Below, in pieces: positions 8,786 to 17,515 of a stretch of 60,735 nt of DNA (the stretch's first letter is position 1; each line of letters opens with the position of its first letter). The notes under the pieces are model-generated. The model worked only from the letters and a program-made list of their open reading frames with translations. It did not search any database and was not told the DNA's origin. The DNA lies in NCBI GenBank assembly GCA_043820045.1, contig JBDREF010000377.1, positions 1-60,735 of the forward strand, written 5' to 3'. The translations under genes were made by a program, and so were the position numbers. The stretch comes from JBDREF01 sp043820045. Its GTDB lineage: Bacteria; Planctomycetota; Phycisphaerae; Sedimentisphaerales; Anaerobacaceae.

Positions 8786-9151
8786 TCAAAAAACCAGCCC
8801 GGCTTGCCTTGCTGCCTCAGCCAGGGCCTTGACTCGGCCATGAAATCTATATCGATTTCTGTCAAAGCAAACACACTTGATGCCGACACCGAGCGCCTGC
8901 TTCGCGATTGCTTCTCCCACGACTTGCGCAGCTTTAATGCCGCCACCGTTGGGGACCTGGTCTCGCAGACTTTTTGTCTTTGTACTTGCCGACGCGAGCG
9001 TCGCTCCGGCGGTATCGTCTATAACCTGAGCGTAAATATGTCTGTTCGAACGAAACACCGACAAGCGGGGCCTGTCCGGCGTCCCGGAAACCTTCTTGCG
9101 AACGTGATACTTGCGCCTGAGTGCGGCTTGTCTTAATCTATCAGTGCTCAA
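8786..9151 (-). CDS. rplR: 50S ribosomal protein L18
   Basis: uL18, 121 aa, usual size. It has the motif RPRLSVFRSNRHIYAQVIDD near residue 28 and the C-terminal FDRNRYRFHGRVKALAEAAR. L18 binds 5S rRNA together with L5, also encoded here. It lies between rplF and rpsE with an 18-nt spacer to rpsE. Confidence 0.98.
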   Translation of the reverse strand: MSTDRLRQAALRRKYHVRKKVSGTPDRPRLSVFRSNRHIYAQVIDDTAGATLASASTKTKSLRDQVPNGGGIKAAQVVGEAIAKQALGVGIKCVCFDRNRYRFHGRVKALAEAARQAGLVF

Positions 9152-9184
9152 TTCTTAGATTCCCAAATTATCGATTCGAAATGC

Positions 9185-9766
9185 CTACGCAGCGCCCGAA
9201 GCAAATGCCTTGCCAGCTTTATGTCGCACTTGCTCATCGGCATAACGGATGCCCTTTCCTTTATAAGGCTCGGGCGGCCTTATTTTTCGTATATCTGCAG
9301 CAACCTGCCCCAGAACAGCCTTGTCTATCGACGAGAGCGTAAACTTTGCAGGAACATCATTGCCTCTGGTCGCACCGGTTTCGATGACTACTTTCACGCC
9401 CTTCGGTACTGTACGGTCTACAGGATGGCAGAAGCCGACCTGAAAGAGCAGCTTATCGCCCTGCTCTTTGACGCTATAGCCGGTACCGTAGATCTCCAGC
9501 TTTCTTTCAAAGCCCTTGCTGACACCCGTGACCATATTGGCAATCAGGGCGCGCATGGTACCATGAAGTTGTTTGTTCTGGCGGTCCTGAGGGCGATCAT
9601 TCTCAACGAATATCTCCCCGGCCGAATCGTCAACCCTTACTTTTATTCTCGGATGACAATCCATCTCGAGCTGGCCGAGCGGACCTGAGACCTTTATACG
9701 CTGCCCCTTAAGCTCCAGCTTGACGCCCTGGGGGATAACTATAGTTTTATTTCCGATGCGACTCAT
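9185..9766 (-). CDS. rplF: 50S ribosomal protein L6
   Basis: uL6, 193 aa, with two alpha-beta repeats. The start is MSRIGNKTI and the C-terminal signature is PPEPYKGKGIRYADE. It lies near the sarcin-ricin loop and the stalk base. The start ATG shares its A with the rpsH stop (TAATG), a sign of coupled translation. About 15 extra residues follow the usual C-terminus. Confidence 0.98.
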   Translation of the reverse strand: MSRIGNKTIVIPQGVKLELKGQRIKVSGPLGQLEMDCHPRIKVRVDDSAGEIFVENDRPQDRQNKQLHGTMRALIANMVTGVSKGFERKLEIYGTGYSVKEQGDKLLFQVGFCHPVDRTVPKGVKVVIETGATRGNDVPAKFTLSSIDKAVLGQVAADIRKIRPPEPYKGKGIRYADEQVRHKAGKAFASGAA

Positions 9767-10164
9767 TAGCTAACCACACAAAGTATCTCGCCGCCGACTT
9801 TGGCTTCACGGCAGCTTCTATCACTCATTACGCCTTTACTTGTCGAAACGATCGCTATACCCATGCCGCCCAGCACAACAGGCAGCTTATCAACGGGCGA
9901 ATATACCCTGCGGCCGGGCTTACTTGTCCTCGTGACTTCGTCTATGATAGATCGCCCGTCCAAGTCATACTTCAGTGTAATCCTCAACACACCCTGTTTG
10001 CCGTCGTCAATGCGGTCGTAATTCTCGATGTAGCCTTCCTTTTTCAAAACGGCAGCAATGCCTTCGCAGATTTTTGAAGCCTTGATATTAGCCTGGGCCT
10101 TGTCCGCTCGCGCGGCATTGCGAATTCTCGTCAGCATATCAGCTATAGGGTCACTCAAACTCAT
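9766..10164 (-). CDS. rpsH: 30S ribosomal protein S8
   Basis: uS8, 132 aa. It has the MSLSDPIADMLTRIRNA start and the end GISTSKGVMSDR-like motif (residues 107-118), ending GGEILCVVS. S8 is a primary binder of 16S helix 21, and in E. coli it represses the spc operon. It overlaps rplF by one base. Confidence 0.98.
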   Translation of the reverse strand: MSLSDPIADMLTRIRNAARADKAQANIKASKICEGIAAVLKKEGYIENYDRIDDGKQGVLRITLKYDLDGRSIIDEVTRTSKPGRRVYSPVDKLPVVLGGMGIAIVSTSKGVMSDRSCREAKVGGEILCVVS

Positions 10165-10233
10165 AATTTCTTATCTCGTATGTCGTAAACCGTTGTTTTC
10201 AAGTTACAGTCTGCACTCCGTGCATATCGCTCT

Positions 10234-10419
10234 CTACCAACTGGCTTTTCTTACGCCCGGTATTTTTCCTTCATTCGCCAAAGTTCTAAAGCAGATTCGA
10301 CAGATCTTGAACTTGCGGTAAACCGCCCTGCTCCTGCCGCACAACTGGCAACGTGTATACTGCCTGACACGAAATTTCTGTTTCTTCTCTGCCTTGTTTT
10401 CCAGCGCTTTAGTTGACAT
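10234..10419 (-). CDS. rpsN: 30S ribosomal protein S14, zinc type
   Basis: uS14, 61 aa, the short zinc-binding form. C24, C27, C40 and C43 make the two CxxC pairs (CQLC, CRIC). It stands between rplE and rpsH as expected. The long cysteine-free form is not seen in this window. Confidence 0.97.
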   Translation of the reverse strand: MSTKALENKAEKKQKFRVRQYTRCQLCGRSRAVYRKFKICRICFRTLANEGKIPGVRKASW

Positions 10420-10456
10420 TCACACGCTCCAAATTCTTTTCCTGCCCCTAGCCCTA

Positions 10457-11002
10457 CTATTCGGGCCTCTTGAACGGCATACCAAACAGCTCAAGCAGCT
10501 TCCTCGCTTCATCGTCGCTTCTGGCCGTCGTCACAAACGTTATATTCATACCCTGCTGAAACTCAATCTTAGCAGCGTTGATTTCGGGAAAAACACTCTG
10601 TTCGGTCAAACCCATCGAATAATTGCCCCTGCCGTCGAAGCCTTTTTCGTTTAGTCCGCGAAAGTCTCTAACGCGCGGGATTGCAAGATTGATGAGTCGA
10701 TCCATGAATTCATACATTCTCACGCCGCGAAGAGTGACCTTCAAACCGGTTTTCATCCCTTCACGAACCTTGAAATTCGAGACGCTTTTCTTCGCGGTGC
10801 AGACCGCAGGCATCTGGCCCGAAATCATCGTCAAGTCCTTCTTGGCCGGTTCCAGGTACTTCTTGTCCAGTGCCGCTTTGCCCACACCCATCGAGATAAC
10901 AACCTTCTGCATCCGCGGGACAGCCATAGGATTTTTGTAACTGAACTCTTTTTTCAGTTCCGGGGCTACCTTCGAGTTATACAAATCTTTCAAACGTACC
11001 AT
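10457..11002 (-). CDS. rplE: 50S ribosomal protein L5
   Basis: uL5, 181 aa, usual size. Signatures are NPMAVPRMQKVVISMGVG near residue 24 and IPRVRDFRGL followed by FDGRGNYSMG. L5 binds 5S rRNA and contacts P-site tRNA and the S13 bridge. Standard spc position between rplX and rpsN. Confidence 0.98.
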   Translation of the reverse strand: MVRLKDLYNSKVAPELKKEFSYKNPMAVPRMQKVVISMGVGKAALDKKYLEPAKKDLTMISGQMPAVCTAKKSVSNFKVREGMKTGLKVTLRGVRMYEFMDRLINLAIPRVRDFRGLNEKGFDGRGNYSMGLTEQSVFPEINAAKIEFQQGMNITFVTTARSDDEARKLLELFGMPFKRPE

Positions 11003-11051
11003 ATCTCATCCTGCAGCCGCACGGCAAACCGGGCAGCCGCCCACCACGAAC

Positions 11052-11384
11052 CTATTTTGCCTTTCTAACAATGCCGATTTCAGTACCGTCGGCAGCCACG
11101 CGTTTCTTGACGCCTTTTTCGGTCACCTCGAAACGAACCCTGGTGCCTTTCGAGCTTTTCGGGCTCACCGGCAAAACATTGCTTATGTGAATCGGCCGCT
11201 CAACGTTGATCCGTCCTCCCTGTGGATTCTTGCGCGAAGGCCGGACGTGTTTCTTGGCTATATTGTGGCCTTGAACCACTACACTGTTCTTGCTCGGCAT
11301 CACACGCAACACCCTGCCGGTGGCGCCCTTGTGATCGCCGGTTATGATTTGTACTATGTCACCTTTTTTTATGTGCAGAGCCAT
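11052..11384 (-). CDS. rplX: 50S ribosomal protein L24
   Basis: uL24, 110 aa, with a KOW motif in the first half (KGDIVQIITGDHKGATGRV). L24 starts 50S assembly and lies at the tunnel exit. It stands between rplN and rplE. Confidence 0.97.
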   Translation of the reverse strand: MALHIKKGDIVQIITGDHKGATGRVLRVMPSKNSVVVQGHNIAKKHVRPSRKNPQGGRINVERPIHISNVLPVSPKSSKGTRVRFEVTEKGVKKRVAADGTEIGIVRKAK

Positions 11385-11443
11385 CAGATCCTATCTCGAA
11401 CAATCGCATCCCGCTTAAAGCGCCGCGAAACGCATTCCTTTGT

Positions 11444-11830
11444 TTACACTACCTCACCTGCCAACGAGATGATTTTCATATAGTTCTTCTCGCGAAGCTC
11501 ACGTGCCACCGCACCGAAGATTCTTGTCCCGATCGGATTGCCGTCACCGTCAATCATCACTGCGGCATTGCTGTCAAATCGCACATAGCTGCCGTCCGAA
11601 CGCCGAACAGGGCACTTAGTGCGGATAATGACGCATTTGTGCACCTTTTTGTCGTCCAGTTGGCAGCTCGGCAAAGAATTCTTTATCGCAACACAGACGA
11701 TATCTCCCACGCCGGCAACGGGCCTGGTGAACTTGCCTCGGGACCCGCATTTGCCAAGAACCTTAATACACAAGGCCGACTTGACACCCGAGTTGTCGGC
11801 TATATCCAACATTGTTTCCTGCTGAATCAT
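11444..11830 (-). CDS. rplN: 50S ribosomal protein L14
   Basis: uL14, 128 aa, a few residues longer than the usual 122. It starts MIQQETMLDIADNSG and has the signature RTKCPVRRSDGSYVRFDSNA and the end FMKIISLAGEV-like (NYMKIISLAGEVV). L14 contacts 16S rRNA in bridge B8 and binds RsfS. It follows rpsQ by 16 nt. Confidence 0.98.
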   Translation of the reverse strand: MIQQETMLDIADNSGVKSALCIKVLGKCGSRGKFTRPVAGVGDIVCVAIKNSLPSCQLDDKKVHKCVIIRTKCPVRRSDGSYVRFDSNAAVMIDGDGNPIGTRIFGAVARELREKNYMKIISLAGEVV

Positions 11831-11846
11831 TGTCCCTTATCTCAAT

Positions 11847-12107
11847 TCATGCCTGGCTTGCTTTTTGTACAACCTTCACAAGGCGCCAATTCTTGGTTTT
11901 GCTGCGAGGCCTGCATTCAGCAATTTCAATAACATCACCAACAGCACTGTGATTATGTTCGTCGTGCACGGCCAGTTTTGTTCTGCGCTTCATGTACTTG
12001 CCGTACTTGGGATGTTTGACCTTGTAATCAATAGCGACTCTGACGCTCTTGTTGCCGCTATTGCTTATGACCACACCGGTTAACGTTCTTAATTTTCGAT
12101 CCTGCAT
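11847..12107 (-). CDS. rpsQ: 30S ribosomal protein S17
   Basis: uS17, 86 aa from the ATG at 12107, whose product (MQDRKLRTLTGVV) aligns with the normal N-terminus. An in-frame start at 12143 would add 12 residues not typical of the family. The OB-fold signature HPKYGKYMKRRTKLAVHD and the end CRPRSKTKNWRLVKV are present. It stands between rpmC and rplN. Confidence 0.95.
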   Translation of the reverse strand: MQDRKLRTLTGVVISNSGNKSVRVAIDYKVKHPKYGKYMKRRTKLAVHDEHNHSAVGDVIEIAECRPRSKTKNWRLVKVVQKASQA

Positions 12108-12147
12108 ATCTAATTTTCCGGTCAACAACAACCTATAGACCAATCCG

Positions 12148-12333
12148 TCATTTACTCTGGTGTATTATGGTTTTAATCCTGGCAATATCACGCCTCACAT
12201 TAGTTACGGCCTTGGAGTTCTCCAGTTTCTCAGTCACCGCCTGAGAGCGCAAATCGAACAAATGCCTCTCCATCTCTTCAAGTTTGCCGTCAAGCTCGTC
12301 AGGACTCATTTCTCGGTAATGCTGCGCTTTCAT
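12148..12333 (-). CDS. rpmC: 50S ribosomal protein L29
   Basis: uL29, 61 aa, a helical hairpin: MSPDELDGKLEEMERHLFDL and the second helix VRRDIARIKTIIHQ. L29 sits at the tunnel exit, where SRP and trigger factor dock. It lies between rplP and rpsQ with a 14-nt gap from rplP. Confidence 0.97.
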   Translation of the reverse strand: MKAQHYREMSPDELDGKLEEMERHLFDLRSQAVTEKLENSKAVTNVRRDIARIKTIIHQSK

Positions 12334-12347
12334 CTCAATGTTCCCAC

Positions 12348-12767
12348 TTACAGCGAATGCCTTCGCTTAATAAACCTGCATCTGATAGGCATTTTATGCG
12401 CGACCCTGACCAGAGCCTGCTTTGCCACGTCTTCATCCACACCGCCGATTTCAAAGCAAACCTGCCCGGGCCTGACTCTCGCAACCCAAAATTCAGGCTC
12501 GCCCTTGCCCTTGCCCATTCGTGTTTCCAACGGCTTGGAACTTACCGGTTTGTGCGGAAACAACCTTATATAGACTTTGCCTTCACGATGCAAGAAATGA
12601 GTTGCCGCAACTCGGCCGGCTTCAATGTGCCGCGCGGTTATCCAGCTACTTTCCAAAGCCTGCAGCCCGTATTCGCCAAACGCGACAAAGTTGCTTCGAG
12701 ACGCGTTGCCTTTCATCTTGCCGCGTTGGCTCTTACGGTGCTTGACTCTTTTCGGCATCATTGCCAT
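12348..12767 (-). CDS. rplP: 50S ribosomal protein L16
   Basis: uL16, 139 aa, usual length. It has the start MAMMPKRVKHRKSQRGKMKG, the central RIFPHKP-like IRLFPHKPVSSKPLETRMG and the motif GRVAATHF. L16 organises the A site of the 50S subunit. It stands 60 nt after rpsC. Confidence 0.98.
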   Translation of the reverse strand: MAMMPKRVKHRKSQRGKMKGNASRSNFVAFGEYGLQALESSWITARHIEAGRVAATHFLHREGKVYIRLFPHKPVSSKPLETRMGKGKGEPEFWVARVRPGQVCFEIGGVDEDVAKQALVRVAHKMPIRCRFIKRRHSL

Positions 12768-12827
12768 TTTTTTCGACCTTTGTAAAAACTGTACTCAAGA
12801 AACTTTCGTCAGCGAAAATGCCCGTTT

Positions 12828-13652
12828 TCAATTCGTTTCCGCGTTGCTCGATTCGCCTGCTGCAGGCCCTGCCTGTGCCGGCGCAACATTAGCTTCACGG
12901 CCGCCGCTTCTCTCCGCTCTCTGAGAAGACCCCGGACCATCCTGGCCCCTCATCCCCGGCCCGATACGTCTTGGCGGACGACGACGCGGACGATAATTGC
13001 TTTGAACTGTCTCCTCGCCAAATTTGCCCTTGTAAATCCACACCTTAATGCCGACTGTTCCATATGTCGTCATAGCAGTCGACGTCGCGTAATCAACATT
13101 TGCGTCCAGCGTATGCAGCGGGATACTGCCGAGCTTCTGCGTTTCCCTCCGGGCCATTTCCGAACCTGCCAGCCGGCCCGAACAGATGATCTTGACGCCC
13201 TTAGCGCCGGCGTTCATCGCCGCTTCGCAATACTGCTTCATCATGCGCCTGAACGAGGCTCTCTTACCTAGTTGCTCGGCAATTGCCTGACCCACCAAAT
13301 TGGCATTAAGATCAGGCTCTTTTATCTCGATAACATTGACATTAATCTTTCGACCCGTCAACGCCTCAAGCTCTTCCCTCAACTTGTCCACCTCGCCGCC
13401 CCTGGGACCGATCACCACGCCGGGCCGGGCGCTGTGCAACGTCACCTTCACCTCGTTGCGAGTCCGTATGATTTCAGTCTTCGCGACCGCACCTTTAGGC
13501 ATACGACGGTTGAATCTGTTATCGATATAGCGACGAATCTTCTGGTCCTCGACAAGAAACTCACCGTAGTTGGCCTTCGGAGCAAACCATGTGCTCTGCC
13601 AACCGAGTGTTATCCCTGTTCTGAAACCTATTGGCGATACTTTCTGACCCAT
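12828..13652 (-). CDS. rpsC: 30S ribosomal protein S3
   Basis: uS3, 274 aa, longer than the usual 210-235. The N-terminal KH domain (GVVIGPRGGEVDKLREEL near residue 77) and the S3 C-terminal domain (GAKGVKIICSGRLAGSEMARRE) are complete. From about residue 215 a Pro/Arg/Gly-rich then Ala/Gly/Glu-rich tail follows, probably disordered. S3 takes part in mRNA entry and helicase activity. Confidence 0.97.
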   Translation of the reverse strand: MGQKVSPIGFRTGITLGWQSTWFAPKANYGEFLVEDQKIRRYIDNRFNRRMPKGAVAKTEIIRTRNEVKVTLHSARPGVVIGPRGGEVDKLREELEALTGRKINVNVIEIKEPDLNANLVGQAIAEQLGKRASFRRMMKQYCEAAMNAGAKGVKIICSGRLAGSEMARRETQKLGSIPLHTLDANVDYATSTAMTTYGTVGIKVWIYKGKFGEETVQSNYRPRRRPPRRIGPGMRGQDGPGSSQRAERSGGREANVAPAQAGPAAGESSNAETN

Positions 13653-13675
13653 AATCTTCTATCTCGTACTGCCTT

Positions 13676-14224
13676 TTACGCTTGCGTTACCGTTATGTGT
13701 ATATGGCAGGCCTTCTTGCGAATCGGATGCGCTCTGCCTCTATCCTTTGCCATCCACCTCTTCGTGCCGATACGGATTCCCGCGTCGTCAACACGAGCGC
13801 AGCTTACGTAGAGACCATCGGCATCAGCCTGCTGCTCGTCCGCATCGGCAATCGCACTTCTGAGAACCTTGTCGATCATCGTTGCAGCGCGTTTCCTCGT
13901 GAATTTCAACGTATCCATCGCATCCTGAACGCTTCGGCCGGCGATCAATTGTGTAACCAATCGCGCTTTTTGAGCGGAAATCGGGGCATAGCGATAGGAA
14001 GAGCGCCAGTCAGCCAGATCATTCGGCTTAGCCGACAAAGCTGTTGCAAGGCGGCGAATATCCTCCGAACGGGGCTCAGGCTTGAAAAGGCCCTTTTGCC
14101 AGTTCCTCACGGCACCGACCGCCTTCTGCCTGTCAAAACCTCCTCTTGCAAGATGATCGGCCAACTCATCTACTCCTATCTTCCGTTCGCGGCAAAGCTC
14201 TGTTAGTTTCTCAGCACTTAACAT
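13676..14224 (-). CDS. rplV: ribosomal protein L22 with N-terminal HTH-like domain
   Basis: 182 aa from the ATG at 14224; a TTG at 14260 would add 12 residues. Residues about 75-182 are a normal uL22: SSYRYAPISAQKARLV, TRKRAATMIDKVLRSA, and the tunnel hairpin region GTKRWMAKDRGRAHPIRK. Residues about 4-72 are not part of uL22. Their helix pattern (KLTELCRERKIGVDELADHL, a third helix with AVRNWQKG, then DIRRLATALSAKPNDLADW) follows the XRE/Cro helix-turn-helix plan. The position between rpsS and rpsC is standard, and there is no stop or start between the two parts. An autoregulatory DNA or RNA contact is inference. Confidence 0.93.
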   Translation of the reverse strand: MLSAEKLTELCRERKIGVDELADHLARGGFDRQKAVGAVRNWQKGLFKPEPRSEDIRRLATALSAKPNDLADWRSSYRYAPISAQKARLVTQLIAGRSVQDAMDTLKFTRKRAATMIDKVLRSAIADADEQQADADGLYVSCARVDDAGIRIGTKRWMAKDRGRAHPIRKKACHIHITVTQA

Positions 14225-14329
14225 AATGGCTATTACTACCTCGTGTCGCTCTAAACGCAACGAAGCAGGGAAATTGTTCTGACCCTTATCTTCTAACCAC
14301 GTTCAGAATTACAAAAATACCACATTCCA

Positions 14330-14599
14330 CTACTTTATCTTCTTGCTCGAGTGGCCCTTAAACATCCTTGTAGGAGAGAACTCACCCAACTTGTGCCCCA
14401 CCATATCCTCGGTGATAAACACCTTATGAAACATCTTGCCGTTGTGTACAAGAAATGTAAAACCGACAAACTCCGGCACTATCGTACAATTTCTCGCCCA
14501 CGTCTTTATTGGCTCGCGAGAGCCTGAAGCATTCTGTTTGTTGACCTTGACAAAAAGCTTCTCGTCAACGTATGGTCCTTTTTTTAGAGATCTTCCCAT
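14330..14599 (-). CDS. rpsS: 30S ribosomal protein S19
   Basis: uS19, 89 aa, usual size. It starts MGRSLKKGPYVDEKL and has the signature HNGKMFHKVFITEDMVGHK and the end FSPTRMFKGHSSKK. S19 binds 16S helix 42 in the head together with S13. It lies between rplB and rplV. Confidence 0.98.
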   Translation of the reverse strand: MGRSLKKGPYVDEKLFVKVNKQNASGSREPIKTWARNCTIVPEFVGFTFLVHNGKMFHKVFITEDMVGHKLGEFSPTRMFKGHSSKKIK

Positions 14600-14665
14600 T
14601 TCTCGTATCTCTCATCATGTGCGTTTTTCGCACGACTAAATCAAACATGCAACTGCTTGTGCCTT

Positions 14666-15514
14666 CTACGATCTAATTTGAAAACGTCCACTTTTTCGTC
14701 TTCGAATAATCCTGTTGTTACTCGGTTTCCGCGGATTTCTTGTCTTTCCACCCTTGGCGGGCACGCCGGTGGGCGAGCAGGGATGCCGTCCGCCGTTCGC
14801 TCTGCCTTCTCCACCGCCCATCGGATGAGCAACGGGATTCATTGCCTTTCCTCTCACATGGGGCCTTCGCCCCATGTGGCGCTTGCGACCGGCCTTGCCA
14901 ATCCGCACGTTCTGATGGTCCGGGTTGCTCAGCCGGCCAATCGTCGCCCGGCACTCTTTGCGAATCATCCGCATTTCGCCGCTCGGCAGAACGATGGTGA
15001 CCCAGTCACCTTCCTTTGCTACAATTCGCGCCACGTTGCCGGCCCCCCTGACGAGCTTTCCGCCCTGGCCAGCTCTCATTTCGACATTGTGAATCTCAAG
15101 GCCGGCGGGAATTGCCGAAAGCGGCATGGCATTGCCCGTTTTCGGCTCACAGGACGCGCCGCTCTCCACATACTCCCCGACCTTTACGCCGAATGGTGCC
15201 AGTATATATCTCTTTTCACCGTCAGCATAGTTCAGCAGAGATATAAAGCAATGCCGGTTGGGATCATATTCGACCGTAGCCACCTTCGCGGGCACGCCGT
15301 CCTTATCGCGTTTGAAATCAATGGCACGGTAGATCTTCCTGGCGCCGCCCCCTCTGAATCGAGTGGTGGTAATGCCGCTATGATTCCTTCCGCCGCTCTT
15401 TTTTATGCGCTTACAGAGCGACTTTTCAGGCCGTGTCGTTGTCAGCTCGGCGTAATCATTAACAGAGCTGTTTCTTCGTCCGGCACTTGTTGGTCTATAT
15501 ATTCGAATACCCAT
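14666..15514 (-). CDS. rplB: 50S ribosomal protein L2
   Basis: uL2, 282 aa. The RNA-binding and C-terminal domains are complete, including the catalytic-region loop NPVAHPMGGGEGRANGGRHP with the conserved histidine near residue 230. L2 is needed for peptidyl transfer and subunit joining. Standard S10-operon place between rplW and rpsS. Confidence 0.98.
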   Translation of the reverse strand: MGIRIYRPTSAGRRNSSVNDYAELTTTRPEKSLCKRIKKSGGRNHSGITTTRFRGGGARKIYRAIDFKRDKDGVPAKVATVEYDPNRHCFISLLNYADGEKRYILAPFGVKVGEYVESGASCEPKTGNAMPLSAIPAGLEIHNVEMRAGQGGKLVRGAGNVARIVAKEGDWVTIVLPSGEMRMIRKECRATIGRLSNPDHQNVRIGKAGRKRHMGRRPHVRGKAMNPVAHPMGGGEGRANGGRHPCSPTGVPAKGGKTRNPRKPSNNRIIRRRKSGRFQIRS

Positions 15515-15545
15515 AATCTCGTATCTCGTACTTAGTGCGTCGCGT

Positions 15546-15824
15546 TTAGAACAAATCTATATGGAAGTCAGGGTCCAGAAAGACAACCGCCTTTTTCCAG
15601 CTCGGCGTCACGCCGGTTGTCCTGCCCCTGCGCCGGTACTTGCCTTTTCGGTTAGCCGTTCTAACCTTTTGTACCTTGACGTTGTATATCCTCTCGACCG
15701 CGTTTCTTATCTGCGCCTTGTTCGCCTTTTTGTTGACTTGAAAGCTGTACGCACCCTTTTGATTCGCGAAGTGCATACCCTGCTCAGTGATTAAAGGCCG
15801 AATTATGATATTATAGTCGTCCAC
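15546..15824 (-). CDS. rplW: 50S ribosomal protein L23
   Basis: uL23, 92 aa. It starts MDDYNIIIRPLITEQG and has VNKKANKAQIRNAVERIYNVKV, typical of the family. L23 is the main docking point for trigger factor and SRP at the tunnel exit. It overlaps nothing; 18 nt separate it from rplD. Confidence 0.97.
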   Translation of the reverse strand: MDDYNIIIRPLITEQGMHFANQKGAYSFQVNKKANKAQIRNAVERIYNVKVQKVRTANRKGKYRRRGRTTGVTPSWKKAVVFLDPDFHIDLF

Positions 15825-15842
15825 ATCAACACCGGTTAAATA

Positions 15843-16472
15843 TTACGTTGTCTGTTCCTTTTCTAAAACAGCCAGCAGAGCCTCTTTGGTGAACAGCATC
15901 TTCTGGTAACGGCAGATATCGCCGGCATTGAGCTGGCTCACGGGCATCACTCGCACCTTTGGCAAATTGCCTGCGGATTTACACAGGTTAGCGTCAACCG
16001 AACCCGTTGTCACCAGACAACTGCGGTCGATTTTCAGATTATTCAGAACGCCTGCAAAATCACTGGTTCTTGGTTTTTCGAAACGGAGTTCTTCAATCAC
16101 TACAACATTGTTGCCCAAAAGCTTTGCCAGTATTGCCGAGTCCCTGGCCAATCTCTTCTGTTTCTTTGGCATGCGCTGGCGAAAATCTCTGGGGCTCTTG
16201 GCAAAGGTCATACCGCCGCCGACGCGCTTGCCCGTTCTGATATTGCCGACGCGGGCATTTCCCGTACCTTTCTGCCGGAACAGTTTCTTGCCTGAGCCTT
16301 CCACCTGGCTTCTACCTTTGGTCGCGGCCGTGCCAACGCGCTTGTTGGCGTGATACATGACTATAGCCTGCTTGAGCAACGGGTACCTAACGGAGCCGCC
16401 CAAAGCCGCCTCGTCAACCTTCAAGGTCTCAACCTCTTTTCCATCCGCGTTATAAACAGCCAAATCAATCAT
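15843..16472 (-). CDS. rplD: 50S ribosomal protein L4
   Basis: uL4, 209 aa. The internal tunnel loop is seen near residues 45-95 (TKGRSQVEGSGKKLFRQKGTG, VGGGMTFAKSPRDFRQRMPKK). L4 lines the constriction of the exit tunnel together with L22. In E. coli it also represses its own operon; no such site is identified here. Confidence 0.97.
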   Translation of the reverse strand: MIDLAVYNADGKEVETLKVDEAALGGSVRYPLLKQAIVMYHANKRVGTAATKGRSQVEGSGKKLFRQKGTGNARVGNIRTGKRVGGGMTFAKSPRDFRQRMPKKQKRLARDSAILAKLLGNNVVVIEELRFEKPRTSDFAGVLNNLKIDRSCLVTTGSVDANLCKSAGNLPKVRVMPVSQLNAGDICRYQKMLFTKEALLAVLEKEQTT

Positions 16473-16497
16473 TTCCAGGTTTCCGTTCTCTACTCAT

Positions 16498-17145
16498 TTA
16501 TCCCTTCTTGGCACTACGAACAATGCAATAGCCGCCAGCCGGGCCCGGCACAGCACCTTTGACAACCAGGAGGTTCTTCTCCTCGTCTATGGCCACGAGA
16601 ACATGGTTTTTCGTCGTAACTCGGCGATTACCCATGTGGCCCGCCATTCTCTTGCCCCTCTTTGGGCCCGGGCCGTGACCGGCGTTGCTCGAATAACTCG
16701 ATATCGAGCCGGGCGCTCTGTGCTTGCGTTCCGTACCGTGCGAGGCGGGGAATCCGCCAAAACCATGACGTTTCATAACACCAGCAAAGCCTTTGCCCTT
16801 GCTGGTGCCGGTGACATCAACGAACTTCTCTTCTGAAAAAGACGCCACGGTGATTGAATCACCGAGCTTGGCCGGCAATTCCGCGCCGTCCGCAAGTCGC
16901 ATCTCTCTGACGAATTTTTTCGGCACCGTACCGGCTTTCTCGGCATGCTTGATTTCGGGCTTTCTCCTGCGAGAGGCCTTAACTTCGTCGAAACCGATTT
17001 GAATGGCGTTATAACCATCGGTCTTAACAGTTTTTTCCTGCGTCACCACACAGGGCCCGGCCTGTATCACAGTGACGGGAACCAACTTGCCCGATTCGTC
17101 ATAAACCCGGGTTATTCCAACTTTTTTTCCCAATATCATAGCCAT
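16498..17145 (-). CDS. rplC: 50S ribosomal protein L3
   Basis: uL3, 215 aa from the ATG at 17145 (MAMILGKKVGITRVYDE). A longer frame opens at 17199, but the extra residues do not fit the family. The loop reaching the peptidyl-transferase centre, GFAGVMKRHGFGGFPASHG, and the following GSISSYSSNAGHGPGPKRG are conserved. Second gene of the S10 operon, after rpsJ. Confidence 0.97.
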   Translation of the reverse strand: MAMILGKKVGITRVYDESGKLVPVTVIQAGPCVVTQEKTVKTDGYNAIQIGFDEVKASRRRKPEIKHAEKAGTVPKKFVREMRLADGAELPAKLGDSITVASFSEEKFVDVTGTSKGKGFAGVMKRHGFGGFPASHGTERKHRAPGSISSYSSNAGHGPGPKRGKRMAGHMGNRRVTTKNHVLVAIDEEKNLLVVKGAVPGPAGGYCIVRSAKKG

Positions 17146-17200
17146 AATCTTCGCAGCTCTAATCTCTCGATACGATAACACCGACCTGAGGTCTAACAAA

Positions 17201-17515
17201 TCAAGCCTTAATCCTCACAAAGACTCCTGCCGGCACCACCAGACGGTTCAGCACCTCAACCGTTCTCGCGTTGGCCTCGTGAATGTCAATTAACCGTTTG
17301 TGAGTCCTCAACTCAAACTGCTCACGTGATTTCTTGTCAATATGAGGACTTCTCAAAACGGTATACCTTTCGATTCGCGTAGGCAACGGTACAGGACCAC
17401 TGACACGGGCGTTCGTCTTGCGAGCGTGCTCAACTATCTCCTTCGCAGATGCATCGAGAGCCCTGTGGTCGTAAGATTCCATTTTGATTCTTATTCTTTC
17501 GGTTTCAGCAGCCAT
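17201..17515 (-). CDS. rpsJ: 30S ribosomal protein S10 (NusE)
   Basis: uS10, 104 aa from the ATG at 17515; an upstream start at 17545 would add ten atypical residues. Signatures are RIRIKMESYDHRALDASA, the loop VSGPVPLPTRIERYTVLRSPHIDKKSREQFE and the end HKRLIDI. S10 is a 30S head protein and also the NusE antitermination factor that contacts NusG (encoded at 33.6-34.1 kb). First gene of the S10 operon. Confidence 0.97.
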   Translation of the reverse strand: MAAETERIRIKMESYDHRALDASAKEIVEHARKTNARVSGPVPLPTRIERYTVLRSPHIDKKSREQFELRTHKRLIDIHEANARTVEVLNRLVVPAGVFVRIKA

